Positions 29,876 through 37,926 of a stretch of 64,000 nt of DNA are shown here, one piece after another. The stretch is taken from contig NZ_CP072392.1 in NCBI RefSeq assembly GCF_017742835.1, positions 1,596,385-1,660,384 on the forward strand, written 5' to 3'. The stretch comes from Aquabacter sp. L1I39 (GTDB lineage: Bacteria; Pseudomonadota; Alphaproteobacteria; Rhizobiales; Xanthobacteraceae). The position numbers and the translations under genes are program-made. A model generated the notes under the pieces. It saw only the letters and a list, made by a program, of their open reading frames with translations. It had not been told where the DNA came from and did not search any database. Positions within the stretch are counted from its first letter, which is position 1. Each line of letters starts with the position of its first letter.

Positions 29876-30760
29876 TCATTCGGCGGGGAAGTCGAAGAGG
29901 CGGGCGGGATTGTCCACCAGCACCTTGCGCTGAAGCTCCGGCTCCGGCGCGAACAGGGGCACGAGGTCGACGAGGTCGCCGTCATTGGGCATCACCTTCA
30001 CATTGGGATGCGGCCAGTCGGTGCCCCAGATCACCCGGTCGGGCGCGGTTTCCAGGATGGTGCGGGCGAAGGGCACGGCGTCATGGAAGGGCGGGCCAGC
30101 CGTGGAGACGCGCTCGGCGCCACAGATCTTCACCCAGCACTTCTCGTCGCGCTTCATCAGCTCGATGAGGGTGCGGAAGGGCAATTGGTCGAGGCCCTCA
30201 TTGGCCTGGACGCGGCCCATATGGTCGATGGTGTAGGGCACCGGCAGGCGGGCCAGCATGTCCGCATAGGTGGGCAGGTCGATGGCGTCGAAATGCAGGT
30301 CGATGTGCCAGCCGAACGGGGCGACCATGGCCACGATCCGGTCGAACACCGCCATGTCCGGCACCCCGCCCAGATGCCGCACGAAATTGAACCGGCAGCC
30401 CCTGAAGCCGCCCACATGGAGCGCCTCGATGCCCTTCTCGTCGATGGTCCCGTCAATATTGGCGACGCCCCGGTAGCGGCCATTGCTCTGGGCGATAGCG
30501 TCCAGCGCCACCCGGTTGTCGGTGCCGTGGACGGAAGCATTCACGATCACCGCCCGCTCGACGCCGATCTTGGCATGCAGCGCCTTGAACGCCTCCAGCG
30601 GCGCATCCGGCGGCGTGTAGGAGCGCTTGGGATCGTAAGGGTAGACATTCCCCGGCCCGAAGATGTGGCAATGGGTGTCGCAGGAGAGCGGCGGTAGCTT
30701 GAAGGCCGGGGTGCGCGTGTGCGGATCGGGGCCGGGAATGGAGCGGATGGCGGCGGTCAT
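29876..30760 (-). CDS. ligI: 2-pyrone-4,6-dicarboxylate lactonase
   Basis: 294-residue amidohydrolase-superfamily enzyme that hydrolyses the lactone PDC to 4-oxalomesaconate. Catalytic residues fall at family positions: H30 and H32 (CDTHCHIFGPG), H180 (TIDHMGRV) and D248 (VIWGTDWPHPN). Substrate arginines are likely in GFRGCRFNF. It is cytoplasmic (no signal). The gene ends 30 bp before galD and begins 29 bp after a second homologue with a signal peptide. Together with GalD, GalB and GalC it converts PDC fully to pyruvate and oxaloacetate. Confidence 0.88.
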   Translation of the reverse strand: MTAAIRSIPGPDPHTRTPAFKLPPLSCDTHCHIFGPGNVYPYDPKRSYTPPDAPLEAFKALHAKIGVERAVIVNASVHGTDNRVALDAIAQSNGRYRGVANIDGTIDEKGIEALHVGGFRGCRFNFVRHLGGVPDMAVFDRIVAMVAPFGWHIDLHFDAIDLPTYADMLARLPVPYTIDHMGRVQANEGLDQLPFRTLIELMKRDEKCWVKICGAERVSTAGPPFHDAVPFARTILETAPDRVIWGTDWPHPNVKVMPNDGDLVDLVPLFAPEPELQRKVLVDNPARLFDFPAE

Positions 30761-30789
30761 ATCTTTGGCTCTGCTCGCAAAAAGAAAGG

Positions 30790-31752
30790 TCAGCTGGGGA
30801 AGCCGAACAGGCGGACCGGATTGTCCACCAGGAGCTTGTGGCGCTGGCCGGCATCGGGGGCATAGAGGGGGACGAGGTCCACCAGGTCGCCGTCATTGGG
30901 CATGACCGGGACATTGGGATGGGGCCAGTCCGTGCCCCACACGCAGCGGTCGGGCGCGGCGGCAATCAGCGCCTGGGCGAAGGGCACGGTGTCGGTGAAA
31001 GGCGCGCCGGTGGCGGACATGCGCTCCGGGCCGGTGATCTTGATCCAGCCCTTCTCGTCCGTGCGCATCAGCTCCACCAGCGCCTGGAAGGGCGGCTGCT
31101 CCAGCCCGCCGGAGGCCTTCACGGCGCCCATATGGTCGATCACATAGGGCAACGGCAGAGCGCGGAGCAGCGGCACGAATTCGGGGATCATGGCCGGTTC
31201 GAGATAAAGATCCACGTGCCAGCCATAGGCCTTCACCCTGTCGACGATCTTGTTGAAGCCCGTCATGTCCGGCCGGCCGCCCAGGCGGGCGAGGAAGGTG
31301 AAGCGGCAGCCGACGACGCCGGCATCGGTCAGCGCCTGCAATTCCTTGTCGGTGGTGGTGTCGCTGACATTGGCGACGCCCTTGTAGCGGCCCTTGCTGG
31401 CGGCGATGGCGTCGGTGACGGGGCGGTTGTCGGGGCCATGGACGGTGGCGTTGACGAGGACGGCACGCTCCACGCCGATCTTGGCATGCACCTCCTCGAA
31501 CAGCTCCAGCGGCGCGTCCGGGGGCGTGTAGCTGCGCTTGGCCCAATAGGGATATTTGGAATTGGGGCCGAAAATATGGGTGTGGCTGTCCACCGATCCG
31601 GCCGGGGCCTTGAAGGTGGGCGTCTTCACGTTGGGATCGGGGCCCATGATCATCGGTGCGGTCGCTCCCGTCTGCGCCATGGCCGCAAGCGGCAGCCCGC
31701 TCAGGGTGGCGGCGAGGCCGGAAAGGCAGGTCCGGCGTGAGATGTGCGGCAT
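30790..31752 (-). CDS. Tat-exported paralogue of 2-pyrone-4,6-dicarboxylate lactonase
   Basis: 320 residues. The body is a LigI-like amidohydrolase, clearly paralogous to the next gene (shared RSYTPPDAP, HAKIGVERAV and PNDGDLVDLVPL), and keeps the site residues HTH (VDSHTHIFGP), DH (YVIDHMGAV) and D (VWGTDWPHPN). Unlike LigI it starts with a twin-arginine type leader (SRRTCLSGLAATLSGLPLAA, then MAQ), so it should act in the periplasm. ATG 31752 follows GGGGAA. Export of a lactonase next to a carboxylate-binding receptor suggests that PDC or a similar lactone is opened outside the cytoplasm. Substrate identity is inferred. Confidence 0.78.
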   Translation of the reverse strand: MPHISRRTCLSGLAATLSGLPLAAMAQTGATAPMIMGPDPNVKTPTFKAPAGSVDSHTHIFGPNSKYPYWAKRSYTPPDAPLELFEEVHAKIGVERAVLVNATVHGPDNRPVTDAIAASKGRYKGVANVSDTTTDKELQALTDAGVVGCRFTFLARLGGRPDMTGFNKIVDRVKAYGWHVDLYLEPAMIPEFVPLLRALPLPYVIDHMGAVKASGGLEQPPFQALVELMRTDEKGWIKITGPERMSATGAPFTDTVPFAQALIAAAPDRCVWGTDWPHPNVPVMPNDGDLVDLVPLYAPDAGQRHKLLVDNPVRLFGFPS

Positions 31753-31793
31753 GGTGCGTTTCCCCAGATGTCCGCTCTTCCGGCGGCAAGACT

Positions 31794-32609
31794 TCAGGCT
31801 TTCTTGACGGCGCCCCGCTGCTGGGCATCGGCCACCGCGCGGGCGAGGTCCGGCACCAGGCCGAGGGCGGCCAGCATGTCGGCGGCTTCCCGCATCTCGG
31901 CGGCGCGGCGCACGCCGTGGGTGGCCACCCGCTCGGCCATGTTGGGCGCGAGCGTTGCGAAGTTCATGCCGGGAAAGCTGGTGTCGAGGGAGGAGAAGAC
32001 CTCGGTCTCCACGTCGAAGGCCTTGGCGGCGCGGGCGCAATCCACGATCAGCGCCTCGATGCCCTTCACCATGATGGAGCGGCAGAGCTTCATGGCCGAG
32101 GCGCGGCCATGCACGTCGGACACCGGCCGGATGTTCATGCCCAGCGGCACCAAAGCGGCGGCGACCGCCTCCGCCTTCGGCCCGCCACCCAGAATAGGAA
32201 CGGCGATGCGCGGCGCGCCCACGGGCGCCATCACGGCGCCTTCCACATAGTCCGCCCCCACCGCTTCCACCGCGCGGGCGGCGGCGACCTTGGTGTGAGG
32301 GGCGGCGGAATTGATGTCGAAGAGGATCTGGCCGGGCTTGAGATAGCCGGCGGCGTCCTGCGCCACGGTCAGCGCCTGGTCGGCGGTCACGGCGGAAATG
32401 ACGATGTCGGCACCCTCCGCCGCCTCGGCCGCGCTCGCTGCGGCGCGCACGCCATCGGCCTCGGCCCGCGCCAGGAGGGGGGCCGCGAGGGCGGGGTTGG
32501 CGAACTTGATGTCGTAGACGGCGACCGCGTCGAGGCCGTTCTTCAGGAGGTCATGGGCGAACAGGGTGCCCACTTCGCCATAACCGATGATCGCCAGCCG
32601 CAGGGCCAT
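31794..32609 (-). CDS. NAD(P)-binding dehydrogenase with DUF1932 domain
   Basis: 271 residues, like 3-hydroxyisobutyrate/6-phosphogluconate dehydrogenases. The Rossmann motif is LAIIGYGEVGTLFAHDL, and LFDINSAAPHTKVAAA is the second conserved block. The C-terminal half matches the short helical DUF1932 region (SAMKLCRSIMVKGIEALIVD), carrying the likely catalytic lysine. It is the first gene of the PDC operon, just behind a palindrome and an AT-rich promoter region. It could reduce or oxidise a keto or hydroxy acid linked to the pathway; the exact reaction is unknown. Confidence 0.75.
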   Translation of the reverse strand: MALRLAIIGYGEVGTLFAHDLLKNGLDAVAVYDIKFANPALAAPLLARAEADGVRAAASAAEAAEGADIVISAVTADQALTVAQDAAGYLKPGQILFDINSAAPHTKVAAARAVEAVGADYVEGAVMAPVGAPRIAVPILGGGPKAEAVAAALVPLGMNIRPVSDVHGRASAMKLCRSIMVKGIEALIVDCARAAKAFDVETEVFSSLDTSFPGMNFATLAPNMAERVATHGVRRAAEMREAADMLAALGLVPDLARAVADAQQRGAVKKA

Positions 32610-32673
32610 CTTTGCGTCCTCTCCCGTCGTCGCGTCTCAGGCGCGTTGGGCGGAAGGTGACGGTTCGGCACAG

Positions 32674-32714
32674 ATGAATCAAATGACAGTTTTTTCGTCA
32701 TTCATGAAATTCAT
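32674..32714. promoter_or_regulatory. Candidate LysR operator before the PDC operon
   Basis: AT-rich 100-bp gap between the LysR stop and the dehydrogenase start. It contains ATGAC-N9-GTCAT (32683-32701) and three ATGAAT/ATTCAT copies (32674-32679, 32700-32705, 32709-32714). This pattern fits a LysR activator binding upstream of the operon. GGGAGAGG before 32609 is the ribosome site. Confidence 0.5.
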
Positions 32715-33646
32715 GCATCTGGCGGATCGCGATCCTCCCCCGCCTTGCCCCTGCGCCGCGCCTTCAGCCGCGCGCGCACCAGATCCAGCAAGGCGCTGGC
32801 GGCGGGGGACAAAGGCGTGCCGCGCTTGGTGAAGACAACCAAGGTGCGGGTGATGGAGGGGTTGCGCAGGGGCAGCAGGGCGAGGCCGGAGAGCCGATTG
32901 CGCTCCAGCGCCAGATCGGGAACGACGGTGAGCCCGATGCCGGCCTGCACCATGCTCACCGCCGTCTGGATGTGCTGCACCTCATAGCGCCAGTTCAGCG
33001 CCTCCCGACGGCTGCCCAGCGCATCGTCGATCAAGGCGCGGTTGCCCGCCTGGGGGCTGATGCGGATGAGCGGCACGCCTTCCAGCGCGCTCCAGCTGGC
33101 GCTCCCTTCCGTCACCAGGGGGTGCCCCTTGGGGCACAGGAGCACGAACTGCTCCTTGCGCAGCGGCGTCATGTCCAGGTCCCAGACGGCGGCGGTGACG
33201 ATGCCGATGCCGAATTCGGCCGCCCCCGCCCTCACCAGGCCGGCAATCTCGGAAGCGGAATTGTCATAGACCTTCACCGCCACGCCGGGATGAAGCTCCG
33301 CGAAGGTCTTGAGCGCGTGCGGCAGATGGCTTGCCGCGATGGTGGGCAAGCAGCCGATGGCGATGCGCGCCTCATGCCCCCGCGCCTTCTCGCGCAGGGT
33401 CTCGATCTCCCCTTGCAGCGCGGAGAGCGCGGTGCGGGCCTTGGGAAGGAGCGCCTCGCCATCGGGGGTGAGCGTGACCTGCCGGGTGGTGCGGATGAGC
33501 AGGCGCACGCCCAGATCATCCTCCAGCTTGCGCAGGCGATGGGAGAGCGCGGTCTGGGACAGGTTGAGATGGGCCGCCGCCCGCAGGAACGAGCCGCGCT
33601 CGGCAATGGCGAGGAAGGCCTGGAGGCCGAGGAAATCGATCCGCAT
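32711..33646 (-). CDS. LysR-family regulator of the PDC/gallate operon
   Basis: 311 residues. The HTH is LGLQAFLAIAERGSFLRAAA, then HLNLSQTALSHRLRKLEDDL. The effector domain follows, with CPKGHPLV and QAGIGLTVVPDLAL. It lies immediately upstream of the operon on the same strand rather than divergent, separated by an operator-like gap. A GalR-type activator responding to gallate-pathway intermediates is the simplest reading, but the effector is unknown. Confidence 0.86.
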   Translation of the reverse strand: MRIDFLGLQAFLAIAERGSFLRAAAHLNLSQTALSHRLRKLEDDLGVRLLIRTTRQVTLTPDGEALLPKARTALSALQGEIETLREKARGHEARIAIGCLPTIAASHLPHALKTFAELHPGVAVKVYDNSASEIAGLVRAGAAEFGIGIVTAAVWDLDMTPLRKEQFVLLCPKGHPLVTEGSASWSALEGVPLIRISPQAGNRALIDDALGSRREALNWRYEVQHIQTAVSMVQAGIGLTVVPDLALERNRLSGLALLPLRNPSITRTLVVFTKRGTPLSPAASALLDLVRARLKARRRGKAGEDRDPPDA

Positions 33647-33703
33647 GCCCTTTGCTTGGCACGGGGCGGCGGGCTTGGAAAGACGGGCGTTGGAAAGACG
33701 GGG

Positions 33704-34240
33704 CTAAGCGAGGTCGCGCCGCTCCAGCCTCACATAGGTCACCGGCGCCTCGTCGCCCGGCGCCTGGACGGAACCCTCCACGGCCACCTCGCGCCAGACC
33801 GCCGGATCATAGGGCGGCAAATGCACGTCGCCCTCGGGGGAAAGGTGCACGCGGGTCAGCTCCACCCGCCGGGCCACGGGCAGCGTGTCGGCAAACACCT
33901 GACGGCCGCCAATGACCATGATGGCGTCCGCCCCCATCTCGCCCGCCGCCGCCCGCGCCAAGGCGAGCGCGTCCTCCAGCGTGCGCCCCACCCGCACGCC
34001 CTCGGGCGCCGTGAAGGACGGGTCGGCGCTCACCACGACGGAGATGCGCCCCGGCAAGGGCCGGCCAATGGACTGGAAGGTCCGCCGCCCCATGAGCAGC
34101 GGCTTGCCCCAGGTGAGGGCGCGGAAGCGCTTCAAGTCCGAGGGCAGGCGCCAGGGCAGTTCCTGCCCGCGCCCGATCACCCCATTCTCGCCCACCGCCA
34201 CCACATGGACGAGGGGCAGGTCCCGTTCAGGCATGGGCAT
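33704..34240 (-). CDS. folA: Dihydrofolate reductase
   Basis: 178 residues, normal for bacterial DHFR, which makes tetrahydrofolate with NADPH. VHVVAVGENGVIGRGQELPW, then RLPSDLKRFRALT, has the catalytic aspartate. PLLMGRRTFQSIGRPLPGR and AIMVIGGRQVFADTL are the cofactor blocks. ATG 34240 was chosen; ATG 34234 is an alternative. It overlaps the amine oxidase stop by 14 bp. The thymidylate synthase gene usual beside folA is absent here. Confidence 0.92.
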   Translation of the reverse strand: MPMPERDLPLVHVVAVGENGVIGRGQELPWRLPSDLKRFRALTWGKPLLMGRRTFQSIGRPLPGRISVVVSADPSFTAPEGVRVGRTLEDALALARAAAGEMGADAIMVIGGRQVFADTLPVARRVELTRVHLSPEGDVHLPPYDPAVWREVAVEGSVQAPGDEAPVTYVRLERRDLA

Positions 34241-35495
34241 GGGGCGCCTCCAGTCCGGCGAGGGCGGCCTTGGCGGCCGCAAGGCCGGTGAGGTGGGCGC
34301 CGTGACAGGTGGAGAAATCGTGCAGGGACACGGCTTCCCCAGCGAAATGGATGCGCGCGTCGAACGGTTCCGACAAGCGCGCCCGCAGGTGCGCCTTGCC
34401 CGGCAAGGCGCAGGAATAGCCGCCGCCGATAAGGGGATCGGCGGTCCAGGAGGTGGCGCGGGTTTTCACGATATGCCGGCGCACATCCGCGCCGAAGGCC
34501 CGCACCAAAGCCTCCACTGCCTCGATGGCCAGCGCCGTCTCGCCCTCAGCCACCAGGCGCGCGGCGGAGGGGCCGGCCAGGTGCGCCACCACAACGGGCT
34601 GTGCGCCGGGCAGGATCTGGAAATTCACCGGGGCACGCTCTGAATTGGTGCTGTCGAAGGTGCTGACCCCGGTGCGCTCGTCAAAACCGAACAGGTCGCG
34701 GTCGAAGCCGATGGCCACCTTCTCCACCACGCCCAGCGGCAAGGCGGCGAACGCGTCCTCCAGCTCCACCGGAAAGCCCGGCCGCACCGCGATGGCACCC
34801 CGCGCCAGCACGCTGGTGGGCACGGCGAGGATCACCGCCCGTGTCCGCACCGTGCCGTGCGCGGTGGTCAGCACCAGATCGCGGCCGGAACGGTCGATGG
34901 CGGTGACGGGGCAGTTGAGCGCCACCGGCACGCCGGCGCCATGGGCCGCCACCAGGGCGCCATAGCCCTCCAGCACGGGCCAATTGTGCCCGGTGTCCGA
35001 ATAGGCCGCATAGTCGGCGGTGGAAATGTCCTCGGGAAACGCCGCCGTGATGAGGGAGAGCCAGTGCCGCACCAAGGGTGCCCAGCGGCCGGCATCGGGG
35101 ATCACCTCGGTGGCCGCCACATCCTGCCCCGCCTTGCCGGCGGCGATCATGGCATCGAAGGCGCCATCCAGCAGGCTGGCGGCCTGCGCCACCTCCTCGC
35201 CATTGGCCCAGCCGGGGCCGGTGTGCACATGGCGCAGCAGCGGCCGCTCGCGCTTGAGATAGGAGAAGCCCAGGCGGTCGGCGATGGGCGCGAAGGGATT
35301 GCGGTCGGCGGAGTGCAGCCAGTGGCAGCCCAGATCCCAGGGTTGGGCGAAGCTGGTGGCATCCGTAAAAGCGCGCCCCCCGATGCGGCCGGCGGCCTCG
35401 AACACGGCAAAGCGCACGCCGGCACCCTGGAGCACGGCGCCCGCGGCAAGTCCCGCCGCGCCCGCGCCGATGACGGCCACATCAAGGTCTTGCAC
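34227..35495 (-). CDS. FAD-dependent amine oxidase family protein
   Basis: 422 residues of the flavin monoamine oxidase/polyamine oxidase family. The N-terminal dinucleotide motif is VAVIGAGAAGLAAGAVLQGA followed by GRIGGRAFT. The C-terminal FAD block is IHFAGEAVSLHDFSTCHGAH, as in polyamine oxidases. No signal peptide. It overlaps folA, so the two are probably co-transcribed although functionally unrelated. A second family member is cut by the right edge (63628). The amine substrate is unknown. Confidence 0.82.
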   Translation of the reverse strand: MQDLDVAVIGAGAAGLAAGAVLQGAGVRFAVFEAAGRIGGRAFTDATSFAQPWDLGCHWLHSADRNPFAPIADRLGFSYLKRERPLLRHVHTGPGWANGEEVAQAASLLDGAFDAMIAAGKAGQDVAATEVIPDAGRWAPLVRHWLSLITAAFPEDISTADYAAYSDTGHNWPVLEGYGALVAAHGAGVPVALNCPVTAIDRSGRDLVLTTAHGTVRTRAVILAVPTSVLARGAIAVRPGFPVELEDAFAALPLGVVEKVAIGFDRDLFGFDERTGVSTFDSTNSERAPVNFQILPGAQPVVVAHLAGPSAARLVAEGETALAIEAVEALVRAFGADVRRHIVKTRATSWTADPLIGGGYSCALPGKAHLRARLSEPFDARIHFAGEAVSLHDFSTCHGAHLTGLAAAKAALAGLEAPHAHA

Positions 35496-35536
35496 GGCAT
35501 CACCTGAGGGGTTGGACGGGCCGGCCGGTCAGGCGT

Positions 35537-36148
35537 TCACTTCTTGCGGAAGACGTCGAGGCGCACCACTTCCGCGCCCGCCTGGGGCTTGTCCTCGCCA
35601 CTCTGTTCCTTGGCGGGCTCGTTCTTGGCGGTGACCTTCTCGGCCTCGCCATCGGCCTTGCGGGCGCTGGCGAGCGCCGGCTCGGACGCGGCGCCCCGGA
35701 TGGAACGGATGGGAGAGGCGGTCGGCAGGGGCGTAGGCGCGGCGGCGGAATTGTCTTCCTCCGGCGCCGGCTCCTCGCTGGCCTCGGCCTCCGCGATCTC
35801 GAACTGGAGGCCGAACTTCACGGACGGGTCGAAGAAGCCCTTCAGCGCAGTGAACGGCACCAGCAGACGCTCGGGCACGCCGCCGAAGGACAGGCCCACC
35901 TCGAAGGCGTGCTCGGTCACGTTCAGGTCCCAGAACTGGTGCTGGAGCACGATGGTCATCTCTTCCGGATACTTCTCCCGCATGCGCGTGGAGAGCCGCA
36001 CGCCGGGGGCGCGGGTGTCGAAGGAGATGTAGAAATGATGATCGCCCGGCAGGCCGTCGCGCGCAGCGTCCACAAGCACCCGGCGGACCACGCCGCGCAA
36101 GGCTTCCTGGGCGAGAAGATCGTAGCGGATATGATCGACCGACGACAT
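35537..36148 (-). CDS. sspB: ClpXP adaptor SspB, alphaproteobacterial type
   Basis: 203 residues. The first 115 form the SspB fold (IRYDLLAQEALRGVVRRVL, HHFYISFDTRAPGVRLS, LQHQFWDLNV, GGVPERLLVPFTALKGFFDP), which grips ssrA-tagged proteins. A long acidic, Ala/Pro-rich linker follows, and the extreme C terminus (VVRLDVFRKK) matches the short ClpX-binding tail typical of SspB. ATG 36148 was chosen. It lies about 145 bp downstream of the tmRNA gene on the same strand, so substrate tag and adaptor are encoded together. Confidence 0.9.
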   Translation of the reverse strand: MSSVDHIRYDLLAQEALRGVVRRVLVDAARDGLPGDHHFYISFDTRAPGVRLSTRMREKYPEEMTIVLQHQFWDLNVTEHAFEVGLSFGGVPERLLVPFTALKGFFDPSVKFGLQFEIAEAEASEEPAPEEDNSAAAPTPLPTASPIRSIRGAASEPALASARKADGEAEKVTAKNEPAKEQSGEDKPQAGAEVVRLDVFRKK

Positions 36149-36290
36149 GGGGACGTTTGAACTTTCCGGGCGTGGGCTTCGGCCGGAAGACCCCTGCGCA
36201 TTCCCCGCAGGACCGGTGGTTCCGCCCCTCCGGCGAATGGGCGAACGGCCCATTCCCCTCCTTCAGGTCCGGCCGGGCCCGGAAGGAAGT

Positions 36291-36605
36291 GGAGGCTTCT
36301 GTTGCCAGGTGCCTCCGAACCCCGCCTAGCCAGTGCTACCCGGTAGGACTTTTATTTCGGTACCTTTACCGCTCACGCGGCAACGGCAACCGGAGCATAG
36401 TTGTCATTCGCAACTATAGGTCGGCCCGATATCGGCGGAACCATGCCGAGCGAAAGAAAGCCCTTTACACCCTCGTCGATCCTGGTTCGCCCCCGCCGGA
36501 GCCCGCGCGCGTGCGCTTCACGGGCTCTGGTGGAGGCGCCGGGTACTGCCCCCGGGTCCGAAAGGCTTATTACGACAACCATTTATCGCCATAGCCGGCT
36601 TGCGC
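36291..36605 (-). ncRNA. ssrA: Two-piece, circularly permuted tmRNA (ssrA)
   Basis: On the minus strand the acceptor piece comes first and ends in GGCGCCTCCACCA (3' end at 36528). A 33-base processed spacer forms a GAGCCCG/CGGGCTC hairpin. The coding piece starts at 36494 with GGGGGCG, which pairs with CGCCTCC of the acceptor, followed by GAACCAGGATCGACGAGGG, the tmRNA 5' signature. The tag frame (36411-36373) reads ANDNYAPVAVAA then TGA. The 3' boundary near the hairpin 36291-36316 and the 5' boundary near 36605 are approximate. This order is the alphaproteobacterial permuted form. tmRNA rescues stalled ribosomes and tags nascent chains for ClpXP. Confidence 0.93.
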
Positions 36606-36615
36606 CGGCCCCATG

Positions 36616-36621
36616 AATATA
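36616..36621 (-). promoter_or_regulatory. -10 box of the tmRNA promoter
   Basis: TATATT on the minus strand, a few bases before the GCCGGC-GCAA-GCCGGC hairpin (36594-36609) that would open the precursor. No good -35 was seen (TTTCAT at 17-bp spacing). Confidence 0.5.
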
Positions 36622-36696
36622 GGCGGGGCCGGCCTGCGATGAAAGGGGCGCGCCCGCTTTTCCCCGCGACGCATGCGTCAGCGGTGCCAGGGCACC

Positions 36697-37629
36697 TTAG
36701 GACGAGGAGTCGTCCGACAGCGGATGAAGGTCTCGGACCATGGCTTTCAGGCGTTCGTCCAGCACATGGGTATAGATCTGGGTGGTGGAAATATCCGCAT
36801 GCCCCAGCAGCGTCTGCACGATGCGCAGGTCCGCCCCATGGGCCAGGAGATGGCTGGCGAAGGCATGGCGCAGCACATGGGGGGAGAGCTTGGCGGGGTC
36901 GACCTCCGCCGCCACCGCCAGGTCCTTCAGCTCGCGCCCCGCCTGCTGGCGGGTCACGTGGCCGCTGGCCGCGCCGGAGGGAAACAGCCACTTGGTGGCC
37001 TCCAGCCCCGCCGCCACCCGCGCGGCCAGATACTCCGCCATGGCCGTTTTGGCGGCGCTGCCCAGCGGCACAAGCCGGTCCTTGCTGCCCTTGCCGGTGA
37101 CCACGATGGCATCCGCCCGGCTGCGGGCGGCGCTGGCCGGCAGGGCCACCAGCTCGGAGACGCGCAGGCCGGTGGCATAGAGCAATTCCACCACGGTGAG
37201 GGTGCGCAGGCGCCGCAATCGCTCGGCGGGCGTGCCGGGCTCCTGGGCGCGGGCATGGGCGGTGGAGATGAGGCGCGTCACCTCCTCCTCGGTGAGCACC
37301 TTGGGCAGCGGACGGCCGCGCTTGGGGCCTTCCAGCACCGCCGCCGGATCGTCCCCGCGATGGCCTTCCGCATAGAGGAAACGATGGAATTGCCGAAGCG
37401 CCGAGAGGCGGCGGGCGACCGTGGTCGCCTTCATGCCGCGATGGGAGAGATCGGCCAGATAGGCCCGAAGGTCGCTGGTATCCGCCTTGTCCACCGCGAC
37501 GCCGCGGGTGGCGAGGAACTGGCCGAGATCGGCCAAGTCCCGGCGATAGGCGTCCAGCGTATGGGGGCTCGCCGCCCGCTCCACCGCCTGCATATCCAGG
37601 AACAGGGCCAGCGGCCCGGCCGCGCTCAT
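36697..37629 (-). CDS. xerD: Tyrosine recombinase XerD
   Basis: 310 residues with a SAM-like N domain and a complete catalytic set: R156 (ATGLRVSEL), K180 (TGKGSKDR), H251 and R254 (SPHVLRHAFASH), H277 (LLGHADISTTQ) and nucleophile Y286 (QIYTHV). Size and order match chromosomal XerD, which resolves chromosome dimers at dif with XerC and FtsK, rather than a phage integrase. Its ATG overlaps the stop of a small membrane-protein gene. Confidence 0.92.
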   Translation of the reverse strand: MSAAGPLALFLDMQAVERAASPHTLDAYRRDLADLGQFLATRGVAVDKADTSDLRAYLADLSHRGMKATTVARRLSALRQFHRFLYAEGHRGDDPAAVLEGPKRGRPLPKVLTEEEVTRLISTAHARAQEPGTPAERLRRLRTLTVVELLYATGLRVSELVALPASAARSRADAIVVTGKGSKDRLVPLGSAAKTAMAEYLAARVAAGLEATKWLFPSGAASGHVTRQQAGRELKDLAVAAEVDPAKLSPHVLRHAFASHLLAHGADLRIVQTLLGHADISTTQIYTHVLDERLKAMVRDLHPLSDDSSS

Positions 37630-37769
37630 TTGCTGTAGCGGTCGTTGGGCACCGTGAAGGTCACGTCGCGGGAGATGGGCTGCACCTTGTTGGCAAGCCA
37701 GTAGGCCCCGCCATAGATGCCTCCGGCGAGGACGAGGATGACCACAAGGAGCCGGATCAGGCTGGGCAA
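37626..37769 (-). CDS. Small membrane protein upstream of xerD
   Basis: 47 codons from a TTG start at 37769, with AGAGG five bases upstream. The N-terminal helix is IRLLVVILVLAGGIYGGAYW, and the tail continues LANKVQPISRDVTFTVPNDR. Its stop overlaps the xerD ATG (ATGA), so translation is coupled. The strong ribosome site and overlap support a real gene. A short hypothetical of this shape is often seen before xerD in related bacteria by general recollection. Function unknown. Confidence 0.72.
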   Translation of the reverse strand: MPSLIRLLVVILVLAGGIYGGAYWLANKVQPISRDVTFTVPNDRYSK

Positions 37770-37926
37770 GACTGCCTCTTTAGCTTCCCGCGAATCGCTT
37801 GCGCCGTGCGCCCTTCACAGGTGACATGGTGCGGCGCGGCTTTCAACCGCCATTGCCGCGCCGAAAGGGGGGTGCTATCGGCCTGCCCCACGGGCGCCGT
37901 TGAGCCGGCGCAGCAGGAGGACGGTG

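Noticed and set aside
36697..37629. Phage or island integrase next to tmRNA
   Set aside because: tmRNA genes are common integration sites, but length, motif set and the coupled small membrane gene fit chromosomal XerD, and no att-like repeat or phage gene is nearby.
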